A DNA stretch of 14,166 nucleotides from Phycisphaerae bacterium (GTDB taxonomy: Bacteria; Planctomycetota; Phycisphaerae; UBA1845): positions 1-14,166 of the forward strand of contig BQJS01000127.1 of NCBI GenBank assembly GCA_021604825.1, read 5' to 3'. Positions 1-7,775 of this stretch are shown here, piece after piece. Below the pieces are notes generated by a model. That model made no database searches. It worked only from the letters and a program-made list of their open reading frames with translations, and was not told the DNA's origin. The position numbers were made by a program, and so were the translations under genes. Positions within the stretch are counted from its first letter, which is position 1. Each line of letters opens with the position of its first letter.

Positions 1-74
1 AGAACCGCTCCAATCACGCCGCAGACTGCGCCGGCGATTGCGGTAATAAGTGTAACAAGTTGGATCGTAGTCAT
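1..74 (-). CDS. N-terminus of a small hydrophobic protein (cut by window edge)
   Basis: Reading leftward from an ATG at 74-72, the frame stays open to the window edge and gives 24 complete codons, beginning MTTIQLVTLITAIAGAVCGV. The peptide is strongly hydrophobic and rich in Ala, Gly, Val and Ile, as in an N-terminal membrane anchor or an uncleaved signal. A purine-rich GAGAAAGG stretch lies about 10 nt before the ATG and could serve as a ribosome binding site. The same frame upstream meets a TGA at 122-120 with no other ATG between, so the start is clear if the gene is real. The rest of the gene lies outside the window and its function cannot be inferred. Confidence 0.5.
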   Translation of the reverse strand, partial: MTTIQLVTLITAIAGAVCGVIGAV

Positions 75-705
75 TTTGTATTTGCCTTTCTCTTGCTGCG
101 TCCCAAAAGACTTGTTTTGTCAGGTGCGTACATGCGGCGAAATCCCGAACCGGATGATGTTTCCAGGATTCCGCCATTTTCCGTGCTGTGTCTGCGGGTC
201 TGCTCTTCGTTTTCGCAATCTTCCGAAAGAGACCGACCCCAAGCGACGCGCGATGATCTGGCTCCTCTGGAGATAATGGTTGGTCACGCCATCGGGGTCA
301 CCGCAATAAGACGCGGGATTCACTACCCGCCTCCCTAAACCGTCGAAGGCGGCTTTGTAGATGGTCATGTCCGTACCGGCCGGAGTTGCCTTAACAGGCC
401 GGTTCTAAGCGTGGTAGCTATATTTGAAGTTGCCGCCAAAAGTGCAAACAAGGCACTTAGACTTGGTGACTGCTCTGAATTATTCCAAGGATGCCGTACT
501 CTGCGATTTTGCGCAATGCATTTGGCACCTCGAAGTCGTGAGGGCGTAAGCAAGGGGCTATTGCCACTCCGCGTTCATTCCTCTTCATCCATAGCCTATG
601 ACGAATAACAATAGTCGCCACTATAAAAAGCGAGACAAGTTGGAATCTACATAGTAGCGGAACGCGGGATGTCAATTAATTCCCTGCGCGAACAACTTGA
701 AGTGT
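75..705. other. Intergenic stretch without a convincing gene
   Basis: About 630 bp separate the leftward partial gene from the end of the leftward glycosyltransferase. Several open frames of 60-90 codons exist on both strands, but they overlap one another, lack ribosome sites and show no recognisable motif. The least implausible is a leftward TTG-started frame at 675-457 with a hydrophobic N-terminus. Small stem-loops are visible: GCGGG/CCCGC at 313-330, ACCGGCC/GGCCGGT at 375-403, AAGTGC/GCACTT at 440-458, and an imperfect one at 663-688 just after the glycosyltransferase stop. The last could weakly terminate leftward transcription, but it has no good T tract. The region may hold a decayed gene or an RNA that I cannot identify. 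Confidence 0.4.
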
Positions 706-1749
706 TTACTGCGTGGCCAACTGCTGCCCGGTTGATTCCGGATTGAGATATTGCTGAAGCATTTTGGCGTACCATTGATTTCGACGGAGGCGTTGCCAGG
801 TGGCGTGGAGGTATCCTACTGCATCGCCAGCGACGACGGTCCAGTGGACTAGCATTGCTAGCTCGTAGGCGTTGGTTAGCTTGCAGCGTTTGGCTACCCT
901 TCGACATTTGCTGTGGTAGTTGTACACGAAGAAGTACAGGAATGACGCTGCGCCGGCGATCCAGAATGCTGGATGCAGAAATCCTGTGGCTAGCAGGGCG
1001 ATGGTGATGGCCATGTTGCGGAGGTTGTAGCGCGTCGCGCCGGCATCGAGCTGCGTGTGGCCGGTGGTCGAGGCGTAAACGCGGAACTGCTTGTAGAGGC
1101 TCTTGAGGGTCTGGCGTGGTCGCCAATGGACAACGGCATCGGCGGCATGGGCGCGGCGGACATTCATTTTCCGTATTCGGAGATTGAAGAGATTGTCATC
1201 AACCGGTGTCCATTCCGGGAATCCGCCGGAACGTTCCCACAGGTCTTTCGTATAAGCCATGGAACGACACGATGGGTTGAACGTGTCAGGATCGATCGGA
1301 TCGAGCACGCCGCGCATCGTGACGGCTCCGATGATTTCTTCCAACGACGAATGCGAATCAATCTTGTAGGTGCCGCCGACAAACTCGACTTGCGGGTCGT
1401 TGTCGAACGGTTGGACGATTCGTTCGCACCATGTCGGTTCCAAACGGCAGCCAGTATCGGTGCTGACGATGATTCGACCGGTCGCGTGCTGAACGCCAAG
1501 GTTGCGCCCTTGTCCGATGTTGCAGCCAGGGGCTTCGATCAGGCGGATGGAGGGGTCGCGCTGGGCGTGCGAGCGAATGACATCAAGTGTGCCGTCGGTC
1601 GAGCCGCCATCGACCACCACGACCTCGTCCGGTTTGCGGGTCTGGTGGATGAGCGATTGGAGGAAAACGTCGCACCCCTCGCGCTCATTGAGGACGGTGG
1701 TCACAAGGGACACGCTTAGTGCATTGCTAGCCGGCGATTTTGAATTCAT
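706..1749 (-). CDS. Family 2 (GT-A fold) glycosyltransferase, membrane-anchored
   Basis: This 347-residue protein should transfer a sugar from a nucleotide-sugar donor to a glycan or lipid acceptor at the inner membrane. The N-terminal half has the GT2 hallmarks: VSLVTTVLNE near residue 13, VVVVDGGSTDGT around 43-54, GCNIGQGRNLGV around 75-86, and a DxD-like STDTGCRLEP around 96-105. A PVDDNLF segment near 182-188 fits the catalytic acid region. The C-terminal part contains one or two hydrophobic helices (about 247-278) flanked by basic residues, which suggests membrane anchoring. I chose ATG at 1749 over an upstream GTG at 1761 because AGGTGAAGG (1763-1755) sits 5 nt before the ATG and would overlap the GTG. 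The gene diverges from a second glycosyltransferase, so both probably belong to a surface polysaccharide or glycolipid locus. Donor and acceptor are unknown. Confidence 0.9.
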   Translation of the reverse strand: MNSKSPASNALSVSLVTTVLNEREGCDVFLQSLIHQTRKPDEVVVVDGGSTDGTLDVIRSHAQRDPSIRLIEAPGCNIGQGRNLGVQHATGRIIVSTDTGCRLEPTWCERIVQPFDNDPQVEFVGGTYKIDSHSSLEEIIGAVTMRGVLDPIDPDTFNPSCRSMAYTKDLWERSGGFPEWTPVDDNLFNLRIRKMNVRRAHAADAVVHWRPRQTLKSLYKQFRVYASTTGHTQLDAGATRYNLRNMAITIALLATGFLHPAFWIAGAASFLYFFVYNYHSKCRRVAKRCKLTNAYELAMLVHWTVVAGDAVGYLHATWQRLRRNQWYAKMLQQYLNPESTGQQLATQ

Positions 1750-1912
1750 GCGAACCTTCACCTGTGATGGGGAATCGGATTCTGTCGAGTAGATTCACCT
1801 GTATTATCGGCTGTCCGGGGGCGAGGGATTGACGATTCATGGCACGAAAAACGCTGATATGGCCGCGAAAAGCGGGTTGGGTGAATCGTCGCATATTCCG
1901 ATAACCCATTAG
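1750..1912. promoter_or_regulatory. Divergent intergenic region with inverted repeats
   Basis: This region separates the start codons of the two divergent glycosyltransferases. It holds a perfect 9-bp inverted repeat, GACGATTCA at 1831-1839 and TGAATCGTC at 1882-1890, which reaches 10 pairs with one G-T wobble. Inside it lies a small hairpin, CCGC-GAAAA-GCGG, at 1863-1875. Further GATTC/GAATC copies occur at 1772-1782, as an 11-bp palindrome, and at 1792-1799, where GATTCACC is complementary to GGTGAATC at 1880-1887. The layout suits either a structured leader of the rightward gene or operator sites. No convincing -35/-10 pair was identified. Confidence 0.4.
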
Positions 1913-3208
1913 ATGAATTCCGAACGCCAGCCAACAACTGATTCGCACTCGTCAACCACGCCATCAGCGGCGGTTCAGTCTGACAAGACGGGGCGTACGC
2001 TGGTCGTGAGTTGGCATTGGCCACCGACAAAGCGGGCTTCGACGCAGGTCCTTGCCACACTGTTTGGCAGCGCTTCCCGCGATGACTTCGACGTCCTCAC
2101 GCGCGACATGCATCGACTCAACACCGGTGACTCAACGAAGGTCCCCGATCTACCAACCCAGGCGATCGAATGGCCCAGTGGTGCAGACGATGACGGCACG
2201 ATTCGCACATGGTTCGCTTCGATCGTCACGGCATTTCGAATGTGGCGGATAGGCAGACGCACGCTTCGACAGTCATCAACCGATCGAGTGCTCGCCGTCT
2301 ATCCGCACCGCTACAGCATCCTGGTTGGCTGGCTCATCGCGCGAAGTGTCAAGAAGCCGCTGGTTGTTTACATGCACGACCTTTTCGCGGAATCGTTGAT
2401 CGCACGAAACAAACTAAAGCGCGCATTTTGGGAGTGGGTCGATCGACGCGTGATGGGGGATGCGGCACTGGTGGTCGTACCAACGCGCGAATTCGCAGAA
2501 CATTACCAAGAACGGGGCGTTCGGCAGACGTGGGTATTGCCGCATTGCATCGATGATTTCGAGTCCGCTCAGCCTTTGCCAAATCTCGACAGAGGGTTGC
2601 GTCTCACCTACGCTGGCAGCATCTACCAAGCACACGAAGATTCGATCGCTCGACTTCTCAGGGGCGCTGAATCATCGGATGGGATTTCACTCACATTCCT
2701 ATCGCAGCCGCATCCAATGTTGGCGGGGCAGGATGTTCGATGGTTGGATCGGGCCGATGCACTGACATGCATGGCTGACTCGCACGTGCTGGTCGTCGCG
2801 TTGGGGCACGATACGCCGTATCCGCTGGAAGTGCAGGGCTGCTTTCCGTCGAAGATCGTGGACTATCTGGCGATGGGGCGGCCGATTCTCGCGATTGTGC
2901 CGCCGGGGTCTTTCGTGGATCGATTTGTAAAGGAGAGCGGTTGTGGCATCAGCGTATCGTCGCGCGATCCTGACGACATTCGCTTTGCAATTGAGATGTT
3001 CCGAGATCCCAATCGCCTCCAAGCATGCGCGGTAGCGGCGCACAATGAAACGCAGAAGCTCGATGCCAAGCATTGGATTGGTGAGTTGACCAAGCAGTTA
3101 GCTGCAGTCGATGATCAGGTTGCTACGAACTTGCGATTTGCTTCTGAATCAATTCCACGATCTCGTCCGGCGCAATTTTCTGAACCTCGTCCGACGTGCG
3201 ACGTTTGA
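1913..3208 (+). CDS. GT4-like (GT-B fold) glycosyltransferase
   Basis: This 431-residue protein resembles family 4 glycosyltransferases. It has an N-terminal Rossmann-like half (TLVVSWHWPP near residue 29, DRVLAVYPHRYSILVGWLIA around 124-143) and a C-terminal donor-binding half. The best signature is FPSKIVDYLAMGRPILAIVP at about 311-330, where GT-B enzymes bind the nucleotide-sugar, followed by FVKESGCGI. No membrane helix or signal peptide is obvious, so it probably acts at the cytoplasmic face of the membrane. The ATG at 1913 has no Shine-Dalgarno site, but no other ATG or GTG precedes the conserved core. The last 28 codons lie antisense to the 3' end of proS. The tail after about residue 403 is Arg/Ser/Pro-rich and unlike a folded domain, so an ancestral stop may have been lost. 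The sugar specificity is unknown. Confidence 0.85.
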   Translation: MNSERQPTTDSHSSTTPSAAVQSDKTGRTLVVSWHWPPTKRASTQVLATLFGSASRDDFDVLTRDMHRLNTGDSTKVPDLPTQAIEWPSGADDDGTIRTWFASIVTAFRMWRIGRRTLRQSSTDRVLAVYPHRYSILVGWLIARSVKKPLVVYMHDLFAESLIARNKLKRAFWEWVDRRVMGDAALVVVPTREFAEHYQERGVRQTWVLPHCIDDFESAQPLPNLDRGLRLTYAGSIYQAHEDSIARLLRGAESSDGISLTFLSQPHPMLAGQDVRWLDRADALTCMADSHVLVVALGHDTPYPLEVQGCFPSKIVDYLAMGRPILAIVPPGSFVDRFVKESGCGISVSSRDPDDIRFAIEMFRDPNRLQACAVAAHNETQKLDAKHWIGELTKQLAAVDDQVATNLRFASESIPRSRPAQFSEPRPTCDV

Positions 3209-4829
3209 ACTCGACGATACCATCACTCAGCCCGCGCTTACCAATGGTGACGCGGTAGGGGATGCCGATCAGGTCGGCGTCTTTGAACTTGGCACCCGGT
3301 CGCTGGTCGCGATCGTCCAAAAGCACATCAACGCCAGCCGCTTCAAGCTCATCGTGAATCTTCATCGCCGTCTGCATCACCGTTTCTTCACGGGTATCCA
3401 ATGCACAGATATGTACGGAGAACGGGGCGATGCTGAGGGGCCAACAGATGCCGTATTCATCGTGGGCAGCTTCGATGCTGGCCGCGAGGATGCGATTCAC
3501 GCCGATGCCATAGCATCCCATGATGATCGGAATGCTCTTGCCGTTTTCATTGAGGAAGGTGGCTTTCATCGCGTCGGAATACTTCGTTCCGAGCTTGAAC
3601 ACGTGCCCGACTTCGATGCACTTCTCAAAGACAAACGGTGATCCATTCAACGCGCGATCGCCTTCAACGGCATAACGCAGATCGGTTGATTCTGTGATCG
3701 AAAAATCACGATCAAGATTGACTCCGGTGTAGTGGTAGTCGGTCTTATTCGCTCCGGTCACCGCGTTTTGCATGATGGTGACGGCTTGGTCGGCGACGAT
3801 GCGTACGTTTGACATGCCGACCGGTCCTGCGAAACCGACATCCGCTCCGGTAACCTTTTGAATGGTCGCCGCATTCGCGAGTTCAAGCGATTTGCAGTCG
3901 AGGTGCTTGCGAAGCTTGGCTTCGTTTACGTCGTGATCACCACGGACAAGCGCCACCACCGGCTTTTCGTCGGCGGTGTACACGATCGTCTTAATCATGT
4001 CGGAAGGCTTGCATTTGAGCAGCTTTGAAACTTCATCGATGGTCGCGTGCCCGGGCGTGTGGACTTCTTCCAGCTTAGCCGGTTCCTGCGACGCACCCGC
4101 CTTGAGGGGGGCCATCACTGCCCGCTCGACGTTGGCGGCATAAGCACCGTCCTCAGCCCGCACCAGCCAATCTTCGCCAGCATCGGTGACGACCATGAAT
4201 TCGTGCGACGCATCGCCACCGATCGCACCGGATTCGGCTTCAACAGCCACGTATGGCATGCCGCATCGCTCGTAGATCCGGCAATACGCCTCGTACATCC
4301 GCTCGTAGCTTTCGTTGAGGGATTCGAGCGACGGGTTGAATGAATAGGCGTCCTTCATCAAGAATTCGCGGGTCCGAAGCACGCCGCTCTTGGGGCGTTC
4401 CTCGTCGCGGAACTTGGTCTGAATCTGGTAAAGCGTCACCGGAAGCTGCTTGTAGCTGTTGACGTACGCCCGCACGATTTCGGTGATGACCTCTTCGTGG
4501 GTAGGCCCCAGAACCGTTCCTCGGCGAAAGCTCTTGTCGGGCAGGTGGACCAGCGTGTCGCCCATGGCCTCATCGCGCCCTGTCTCTTTCCAGAGATCGA
4601 TGGGCTGCATCGCCGGCATGTGCAGTTCGATCGCCCCGGCTCGATTCATCTCCTCGCGGACGATGTTCTCGATTTTGCGGAGGATTCGGTGGCCGATGGG
4701 CAGATAGGCGTACGCACCAGCCGCGATCTGACGGAGCATCCCAGCCCGCAGCATGAGCTGATGGGAGGGGACCACCGCGTCGGCGGGCGTTTCCTTTAAC
4801 GTTGGTATGAAATATTGGCTCCAAAGCAT
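3123..4829 (-). CDS. proS: Prolyl-tRNA synthetase (bacterial type with editing insertion)
   Basis: This class II synthetase charges tRNA-Pro in the cytoplasm. The 568 residues align along their length with the bacterial-type enzyme, which has about 570 residues in E. coli. The N-terminus (SQYFIPTLKETPADA) matches the family start. Motif 2 is at about 141-160 (RDEERPKSGVLRTREFLMKD) and motif 3 at 438-448 (GCYGIGVNRIL). The INS/YbaK-type editing domain lies at roughly 225-390. It includes SDMIKTIVY, with Lys280 at the position of the editing lysine, and GFAGPVG at 332-338. The anticodon-binding domain follows from about 470. The frame is open upstream to 4994, but those residues match nothing in the family, so ATG at 4829 is chosen. 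No clear Shine-Dalgarno site precedes it. The 3' end overlaps the convergent glycosyltransferase by 86 bp, with no terminator between them. Confidence 0.98.
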   Translation of the reverse strand: MLWSQYFIPTLKETPADAVVPSHQLMLRAGMLRQIAAGAYAYLPIGHRILRKIENIVREEMNRAGAIELHMPAMQPIDLWKETGRDEAMGDTLVHLPDKSFRRGTVLGPTHEEVITEIVRAYVNSYKQLPVTLYQIQTKFRDEERPKSGVLRTREFLMKDAYSFNPSLESLNESYERMYEAYCRIYERCGMPYVAVEAESGAIGGDASHEFMVVTDAGEDWLVRAEDGAYAANVERAVMAPLKAGASQEPAKLEEVHTPGHATIDEVSKLLKCKPSDMIKTIVYTADEKPVVALVRGDHDVNEAKLRKHLDCKSLELANAATIQKVTGADVGFAGPVGMSNVRIVADQAVTIMQNAVTGANKTDYHYTGVNLDRDFSITESTDLRYAVEGDRALNGSPFVFEKCIEVGHVFKLGTKYSDAMKATFLNENGKSIPIIMGCYGIGVNRILAASIEAAHDEYGICWPLSIAPFSVHICALDTREETVMQTAMKIHDELEAAGVDVLLDDRDQRPGAKFKDADLIGIPYRVTIGKRGLSDGIVEFKRRTSDEVQKIAPDEIVELIQKQIASS

Positions 4830-4920
4830 GATGTGGGGCACAAATACAGGTTGAAGGGCGACTTTGCAATACCGCCAGCGGATTTCCGAATTGAATGTCA
4901 AAAGGGCGGCAGAATGTTTG

Positions 4921-4948
4921 TTGACTGCCCACGTAGAACCTCGATTAT
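4921..4948 (+). promoter_or_regulatory. Candidate sigma-70-like promoter (distal) for the propeller lipoprotein
   Basis: TTGACT at 4921-4926 matches five of six -35 consensus bases. It is followed after 16 nt by GATTAT at 4943-4948, which matches four of six -10 bases. Transcription would start about 210 nt before the lipoprotein start codon. This is a motif match only. Confidence 0.3.
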
Positions 4949-5002
4949 TCGCAGGAAGAGGGCATTTTGCTGCCGATAACCAAGGCTTTGGCACGATTTG
5001 GA

Positions 5003-5011
5003 TGGTATGAT
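5003..5011 (+). promoter_or_regulatory. Candidate extended -10 promoter for the propeller lipoprotein
   Basis: TGGTATGAT carries a TATGAT -10 (five of six consensus bases) with an upstream TG in the extended -10 position. This arrangement can compensate for the lack of a good -35 box here. The predicted leader would be about 145 nt long. This is a motif match only. Confidence 0.35.
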
Positions 5012-5148
5012 TTATTGCGTCCGAACCTTGGCATGGTAAGGATCATCGTATCGGTAGCACGGGCCAACGAACGAACTGAATCACAAACCTTACACCCATG
5101 GGCCTATCGTTTTGGCGTTCCAACGGATTGGACGGGCCAAACACAACA

Positions 5149-5155
5149 GGCGGAG
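5149..5155 (+). promoter_or_regulatory. Ribosome binding site that sets the lipoprotein start
   Basis: GGCGGAG ends 8 nt before the ATG at 5164. That ATG is directly followed by a basic n-region, a hydrophobic stretch and a lipobox. This favours 5164 over the in-frame ATG at 5098, which would put 22 polar residues before the signal peptide. Confidence 0.6.
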
Positions 5156-5163
5156 AAAAACAA

Positions 5164-7641
5164 ATGCGACACACGAGACGCGTATTGACGAAATCCTTGG
5201 CGTTCGGACTTCTGGTCGGCTCGATGGCTGGTTGTGAAGTCGACCTCATGGCGTTGATCGGTCGAGGTGGCAACCAAGATGGCGGCGGAGATCCCACGCC
5301 AGCCGGTAAGCGGCTCATCCGTTTTGAGTCTGCCGACGAACTGGGGGATTATTTCGTTGAGCAATCCAAGAACTCCCAATCGCGAGGTGGCGATTTCTTC
5401 TTTGATGAAGACCTCGCACTCGGCGGAGACGGGGCCGACGCTGCGCCAGCGCCCACTGCGAATGGCGGAGACGACGCTGGCGGCAGCAACAACAGTCTGC
5501 AAGAGGGCGGTGAAACTGCGAATCCCCAAGACGCGAGTGGCACCGGTGATAACGGTGGCGATTTTTCCACCACCACCGAGCAGGAGGCTGGCGTACAAGA
5601 GGCAGACGTCATCAAGAATGATGGTGAATACCTTTACGTTCTAAGTCGTGGCAACTTGCGAATCGTTAAGGCGACGCCGGTTGAAGAAATGGGAGAGATG
5701 GGGTCGGTCGATTTGCGTGGGTATGGGTTTGATATGTACCTCGTCGGCGATAAGGTCGTAGCGATCACCACGCCGGAATTCGAGGGTGTCCCAGTTGATA
5801 CGTTCCCGGCTGATGATGGACCCGTCGGAAGCGCCACAGACGCTCCTGCGCCTGAACCCGCAGATCCCAAGCCGATAGAGACCGCACTGGTCGCGGCCGA
5901 ATTTTATTATCAGCCACGTGTTCAAATCACGGTCATCGATGTCGCCGATCGGGCGAATCCGCAAGTCTTGTCGCGCACCGAGTTGGATGGAAACATCAAT
6001 GCGTCGCGAATGATCGACAACCGGTTGTATCTGGTGATGGTTCACTATCCAGATTTCCTACCGCTCATCGCCGAGTCAGTCGACGCGAGGAATCCGATTG
6101 GTGGTGGCGTTAGCGACGTGATTCCGAACATCAAGGTCGATGTGGATGGTGTGAATGTGGTCGATGGCGACATCGCCGAACCAACCGACTTCTATCGTCC
6201 AGTTGATCAGGATGGCTGGGGTTTGACGACGGTGGTCAGTTTCGACATCGATACACCCACCGATTACCAAGCACAGAGCGTCGTCGGGTACCCGTCAAAC
6301 GCGTACATGTCGACTGAGGCCTTGTACCTAACGAATACCGACTATGATTTTGAAGGCAAGATGCGTGAGACCACCGACATTTATAAATTCGCGGTTGTCG
6401 AAGATGGCACTGAGTTGGCTGCGACGGGTTCGGTTCCTGGACGCGTGTTGAATCAGTACTCGATGGGTGAGCACAACGGTTTTCTACGATTGGCGAGTAC
6501 GGTTGGTCCGACGTTCAACCGACTCGGTCAGAATACCAGCGAGTCGAAGAACAACGTGTACGTGCTTGAGCAGGTTGAAGACACGCTAACGGTAGCGGGA
6601 AGCGTTGAAGGATTGGCGCCGGGCGAGAGCATTCAGTCGGCCCGCTTCCTGGGCGATCGTGGTTTCGTGGTCACGTTTGTTCAAATCGATCCGCTGTTCA
6701 CCTTGGACCTATCCGATCCGCGCGATCCGAAAGTGGTCGGCGAGTTGAAGGTTCCGGGATTCAGCACCTTTATCACGCCGATGGGCGAGAACCATCTGCT
6801 CACGATTGGTCGCGATACCAACGATGACTTTGGATTTGTGCGGGCTGATGGCGTTCGTCTCTCGATTTTCGACGTGACCGATTTTGCAAATCCGCAGCTG
6901 GCCCATTCGGAAACGATCGGCAGCGGCGGGGCGTATTCGGAAGCACTCTTTAATCCAAAGGCGTTCACGTATTTCGAACAGCGCAACCTTCTTGCCTTTC
7001 CAGTCGAGATTTACGGATTCAATGAAAATATCGATTTTGCTGATGATGGCGACTTTGCGGGCGGTGGAGGTTCGGACGGTGACGTCGATCCGGGCGACGT
7101 GGAACTCGAGGACGGCGACGAGCCCTTGGGTGACAATACACCCGTTACGGACTTGCCAACTGAAACGCAGGGTTCACCCGGAAACGAAGGGGAGACGAGC
7201 GGCGGCGGTGCGTCTTCTGGTGGTAGTCCCGGTATGGCTACCGATCCCGCGATTGAACCGAACCCGCCAGGCGATGAGCCAACCGGTGACGACGAAGTTC
7301 CGGTCGATTTCATCGACTTGCCGCCGGTACCTTCAGACTTCTTCTATGGTGTCTACGTTTATGAAGTAACGCCCGAAGGTGGGTTTGCGAGTCGCGGTCG
7401 TATCAGCACAGCCCCCGAAGATGGCTACTACTACGGAGCAGCGTTCTCGCGTGGTGCGTTCATTGGTGATTACATCTACGCGACGACGTCGGAAGGCGTC
7501 AAAGCCGCGCTGGTGACCAATGTCGAGGAAGTCGTGTCGAAGGTTGATTTCCCGAAACCGGAATTCAATAATGGCCCAGTCGGCGGGTTTGAAGATGATG
7601 TCGTAGTCAATGGTTCGGAACCAGAGGCCAGCCCTGAGTAA
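5164..7641 (+). CDS. Secreted lipoprotein with PF09826-type beta-propeller domain
   Basis: The 825-residue product begins with a lipoprotein signal peptide: basic MRHTRR, hydrophobic LAFGLLVG, then SMAGC with lipidated Cys24. It should therefore be membrane-anchored and face the periplasm or cell surface. A Gly/Asp/Ala-rich spacer surrounds a conserved-looking RLIRFESADELGDYFVEQ segment. The propeller begins at about residue 139 with EAGVQEADVIKNDGEYLYVL, the entry signature of the 'Beta propeller domain' family PF09826. Repeated blade-like strands follow, such as ITVIDVADRANPQVLSRTEL and FTLDLSDPRDPKVVGELKV. A roughly 100-residue insert at about 620-720 is very rich in Gly, Asp, Glu and Pro and interrupts the blades before the final FYGVYVYEV segment. 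The family has no established biochemical role. I infer binding or scaffolding at the envelope. The gene is monocistronic and ends at a strong terminator. Confidence 0.9.
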   Translation: MRHTRRVLTKSLAFGLLVGSMAGCEVDLMALIGRGGNQDGGGDPTPAGKRLIRFESADELGDYFVEQSKNSQSRGGDFFFDEDLALGGDGADAAPAPTANGGDDAGGSNNSLQEGGETANPQDASGTGDNGGDFSTTTEQEAGVQEADVIKNDGEYLYVLSRGNLRIVKATPVEEMGEMGSVDLRGYGFDMYLVGDKVVAITTPEFEGVPVDTFPADDGPVGSATDAPAPEPADPKPIETALVAAEFYYQPRVQITVIDVADRANPQVLSRTELDGNINASRMIDNRLYLVMVHYPDFLPLIAESVDARNPIGGGVSDVIPNIKVDVDGVNVVDGDIAEPTDFYRPVDQDGWGLTTVVSFDIDTPTDYQAQSVVGYPSNAYMSTEALYLTNTDYDFEGKMRETTDIYKFAVVEDGTELAATGSVPGRVLNQYSMGEHNGFLRLASTVGPTFNRLGQNTSESKNNVYVLEQVEDTLTVAGSVEGLAPGESIQSARFLGDRGFVVTFVQIDPLFTLDLSDPRDPKVVGELKVPGFSTFITPMGENHLLTIGRDTNDDFGFVRADGVRLSIFDVTDFANPQLAHSETIGSGGAYSEALFNPKAFTYFEQRNLLAFPVEIYGFNENIDFADDGDFAGGGGSDGDVDPGDVELEDGDEPLGDNTPVTDLPTETQGSPGNEGETSGGGASSGGSPGMATDPAIEPNPPGDEPTGDDEVPVDFIDLPPVPSDFFYGVYVYEVTPEGGFASRGRISTAPEDGYYYGAAFSRGAFIGDYIYATTSEGVKAALVTNVEEVVSKVDFPKPEFNNGPVGGFEDDVVVNGSEPEASPE

Positions 7642-7673
7642 CGGTTCGTCAAAACAACAGACCATGAGCACTG

Positions 7674-7719
7674 ATGCGTCGGGCGAAGATTCCTTCTTCG
7701 TCCGACGCATTTTTTATTT
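7674..7719 (+). terminator. Strong intrinsic terminator after the propeller lipoprotein
   Basis: The left arm at 7674-7688 (ATGCGTCGGGCGAAG) pairs with the right arm at 7696-7710 (CTTCGTCCGACGCAT) over 15 bp with one G-U pair, around a 7-nt loop. The run TTTTTTATTT follows at 7710-7719. It lies 33 bp after the lipoprotein stop and separates that gene from rsmG. Confidence 0.95.
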
Positions 7720-7731
7720 GCCGAATCGCGA

Positions 7732-7737
7732 TACAAT
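7732..7737 (+). promoter_or_regulatory. Candidate -10 box for rsmG
   Basis: TACAAT matches five of six -10 consensus bases. It sits just after the terminator and about 38 nt before the rsmG start codon. The expected -35 position falls in the terminator T tract and matches poorly. A promoter is needed here because the upstream terminator is strong, but this exact site is uncertain. Confidence 0.35.
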
Positions 7738-7762
7738 ACGCTCCGACCTTAGGGGATCTTTT

Positions 7763-7768
7763 AGAGGA
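7763..7768 (+). promoter_or_regulatory. Ribosome binding site favouring the GTG start of rsmG
   Basis: AGAGGA ends 7 nt before the GTG at 7776, which is near-ideal spacing. It ends only 3 nt before the out-of-frame ATG at 7772, which is too close for efficient use. The spacing therefore supports GTG as the true start. Confidence 0.6.
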
Positions 7769-7775
7769 AACATGA

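Larger units (their letters stand above)
4830..5163. promoter_or_regulatory. Divergent promoter region between proS and the propeller lipoprotein
   Basis: This 334-bp region has no gene of its own and should carry promoters for both flanking genes. Two rightward candidates are listed separately. For leftward proS, a perfect TTGACA is present on the minus strand (TGTCAA at 4896-4901 on the plus strand), but no reasonable -10 lies 16-18 nt after it. A short inverted repeat, GTAAGG at 5036-5041 and CCTTAC at 5088-5093, lies in the presumed leader of the lipoprotein gene. The open frame running from proS through this region lacks homology and is treated as chance. Confidence 0.5.

Noticed and set aside
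375..403. ACCGGCC/GGCCGGT stem-loop as a terminator
   Set aside because: The loop is long and no T tract follows on either strand.
457..675. Leftward 72-codon frame with a hydrophobic N-terminus after the GT2 gene
   Set aside because: It starts with TTG, has no ribosome site, overlaps other open frames and shows no known motif. It could be a remnant but is unsupported.
1057..1719. Rightward 220-codon frame opposite the GT2 gene
   Set aside because: It is antisense to a clear glycosyltransferase with conserved motifs. Long antisense frames are common in GC-rich genes.
4896..4901. Perfect leftward TTGACA as the proS -35 box
   Set aside because: No acceptable -10 box lies 16-18 nt downstream on that strand.
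4830..4994. N-terminal extension of proS to position 4994
   Set aside because: The 55 extra residues match nothing in the family, while ATG at 4829 gives the standard ProRS N-terminus.
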